DNA of 6,990 bases from Lentisphaerota bacterium. GTDB lineage: Bacteria; Verrucomicrobiota; Lentisphaeria; Oligosphaerales; Oligosphaeraceae. A program made the position numbers and the translations under genes. The notes beneath the pieces were generated by a model. That model made no database searches. It was given only the letters and a program-made list of their open reading frames with translations, and had not been told where the DNA came from. The stretch covers positions 1 through 6,990 of the forward strand of contig JAAZIZ010000215.1 of assembly GCA_012800565.1 (NCBI GenBank). Reading direction: 5' to 3'. Below, in pieces: positions 6,038-6,990 of this stretch (positions are counted from its first letter, which is position 1; the number at the start of each line of letters is the position of its first letter).

Positions 6038-6990
6038 TCACACCGGTTCTGAAGCGTCGAAGGCGCTGCTCTCGCAGGCAATCTGGCGGACGATTCTGGC
6101 ATGCCGGGGCAGACTGATGGTAAAGCTGGCGCCCTGCCCTGGCCTGCCTTCAATGGTCAATTCTCCGCCGTGCGCCCGCACGATGCGGTCGACGATCAGC
6201 AAGCCCAGGCCGGTGCCGCTGCTCTTGGTAGTGAAATACGGCTCCATGATCCGGCTGATTTCACTGTCGCTCAAGCCCTTGCCTGAATCGGTGAATTTCA
6301 CATGCACATAGACATCATCGACAGTACAGAGGATCTGCAGCAACCCGCCATCAGGCATGGCCTGGCAGGCATTCTTGATGATATTGAAGAAAGCCTGGGT
6401 GAGCTGTCCGGCATCTCCAGCCAGCACTGGAATAGTATCGGGAAAAGACACCTCGACCTTAGTGCCCTTGCTTTCGATCTCCGGGCGCATAAAGCAAATC
6501 GCGTCACTGAGCAGTTTGCGCAAGTCCAGAGCCGCCAGTTCCAGCTGTCCCGGCCGAACTGCATTGAGGAAATTCTTGACTATGGCATCCAGACGGGCGA
6601 TTTCCTGTTCCGCGATTTCCACAAAATCCTGTACCGCTTCTGCAGATATGGTCTCAGGCTTTTGCTGCAGTTTCCGCTTCAGAATCTGCAGATGGATACC
6701 CAGGCTGTTCAGGGGATTGCCCAGTTCGTGTGCGACCCCGGCCGCCAATTGAGTGATGGCCTTCACTTTCTGCGTCTCAAGCGTCTGTTCAGTAGCCTGG
6801 TGTGTCTCGGTCACATCATGAAAAATCAAAGTCGCCAGCGGCAGTCCGCGCTTATTCATGTCGGGACGTTCCGCCACCGGCATCAGATAAAAGCTCAGCA
6901 GACGCCGTTCAGGATAAAACACCTCAAGCTCACGACGGGAAAAACGCCCCCAGTTCTCTGGCGCGACCTGGAGCAGTTCATCCCAGGCAA
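6038..6990 (-). CDS. PAS-containing sensor histidine kinase (NtrB-like), 5' end missing
   Basis: The reading frame is open to the right edge, so the N-terminus is missing; about 316 codons are present (first complete codon at 6988). The first part, through LIFHDVTETHQ (codons ending near 6797), resembles the end of a PAS domain. It is followed by a helix and the phospho-acceptor H-box AGVAHELGNPLNSL, with the histidine at 6728-6730. The ATP-binding domain shows the N-box NIIKNACQA (N codon 6371-6373), DSGKG (from 6289), EPYFTTK, and GTGLGL (6200-6217), then GQGASFTISLP. All catalytic features are intact. It should autophosphorylate and pass phosphate to the adjacent NtrC-type regulator. Whether it has membrane segments cannot be judged because that end is outside the window. 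The signal is unknown. The visible end is a short tail of about 20 residues without known domain features. It is the first gene seen in the minus-strand operon, though the promoter lies beyond the window. Confidence 0.93.
   Translation of the reverse strand, partial: AWDELLQVAPENWGRFSRRELEVFYPERRLLSFYLMPVAERPDMNKRGLPLATLIFHDVTETHQATEQTLETQKVKAITQLAAGVAHELGNPLNSLGIHLQILKRKLQQKPETISAEAVQDFVEIAEQEIARLDAIVKNFLNAVRPGQLELAALDLRKLLSDAICFMRPEIESKGTKVEVSFPDTIPVLAGDAGQLTQAFFNIIKNACQAMPDGGLLQILCTVDDVYVHVKFTDSGKGLSDSEISRIMEPYFTTKSSGTGLGLLIVDRIVRAHGGELTIEGRPGQGASFTISLPRHARIVRQIACESSAFDASEPV

Overview
The window looks like chromosomal DNA from a Lentisphaerota-type bacterium (PVC superphylum). The main clue is a short prepilin-like protein with an N-terminal FTLIELLVVIAIIAVLASMLLPAL-like helix and an exact H-X9-DG motif near its C-terminus, a combination abundant in Lentisphaerae and Planctomycetes. 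Good Shine-Dalgarno sites, sigma70-like promoters and moderately GC-rich coding sequence fit this. The taxonomic call rests on family knowledge, not on a search.

Layout, left to right. (1) 1-81, minus: the first 27 codons of a gene for an exported protein; the rest lies outside the window. (2) 224-862, minus: the H-X9-DG prepilin-like protein. (3) 863-1092: a 230-bp divergent intergenic region with one promoter facing each way. (4) 1093-2253, plus: a metal-dependent amidohydrolase, ended by a hairpin terminator that overlaps the 3' end of the convergent gene. (5) 2299-6990, minus: a tight four-gene cluster, in transcription order a PAS-containing sensor histidine kinase (5' end outside the window), an NtrC-type sigma54-dependent response regulator, a calcineurin-like metallophosphoesterase and a rhamnulokinase (rhaB). 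Their spacings are 62 nt, 8 nt and a 23-nt overlap, so they are probably co-transcribed and partly translationally coupled.

The kinase and regulator form an NtrB/NtrC-like two-component pair; the pair would activate sigma54 promoters elsewhere, as no convincing -24/-12 site was found here. RhaB phosphorylates L-rhamnulose, but no rhamnose isomerase, aldolase or transporter is visible, so the genes linking rhamnose use to the phosphoesterase and the two-component system are unknown.

The most notable anomaly is a one-base deletion, relative to the expected reading frame, inside the response regulator. It lies in a run of four C (four G on the coding strand) exactly at the codons for the GAFTGA sigma54-contact loop. 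Restoring one base gives a full-length 459-residue protein. It is either a homopolymer sequencing or assembly error or a real inactivating mutation. I see no RNA genes, CRISPR arrays, insertion sequences or phage genes, and no undescribed system I can defend. No gene-free stretch exceeds 300 bases.
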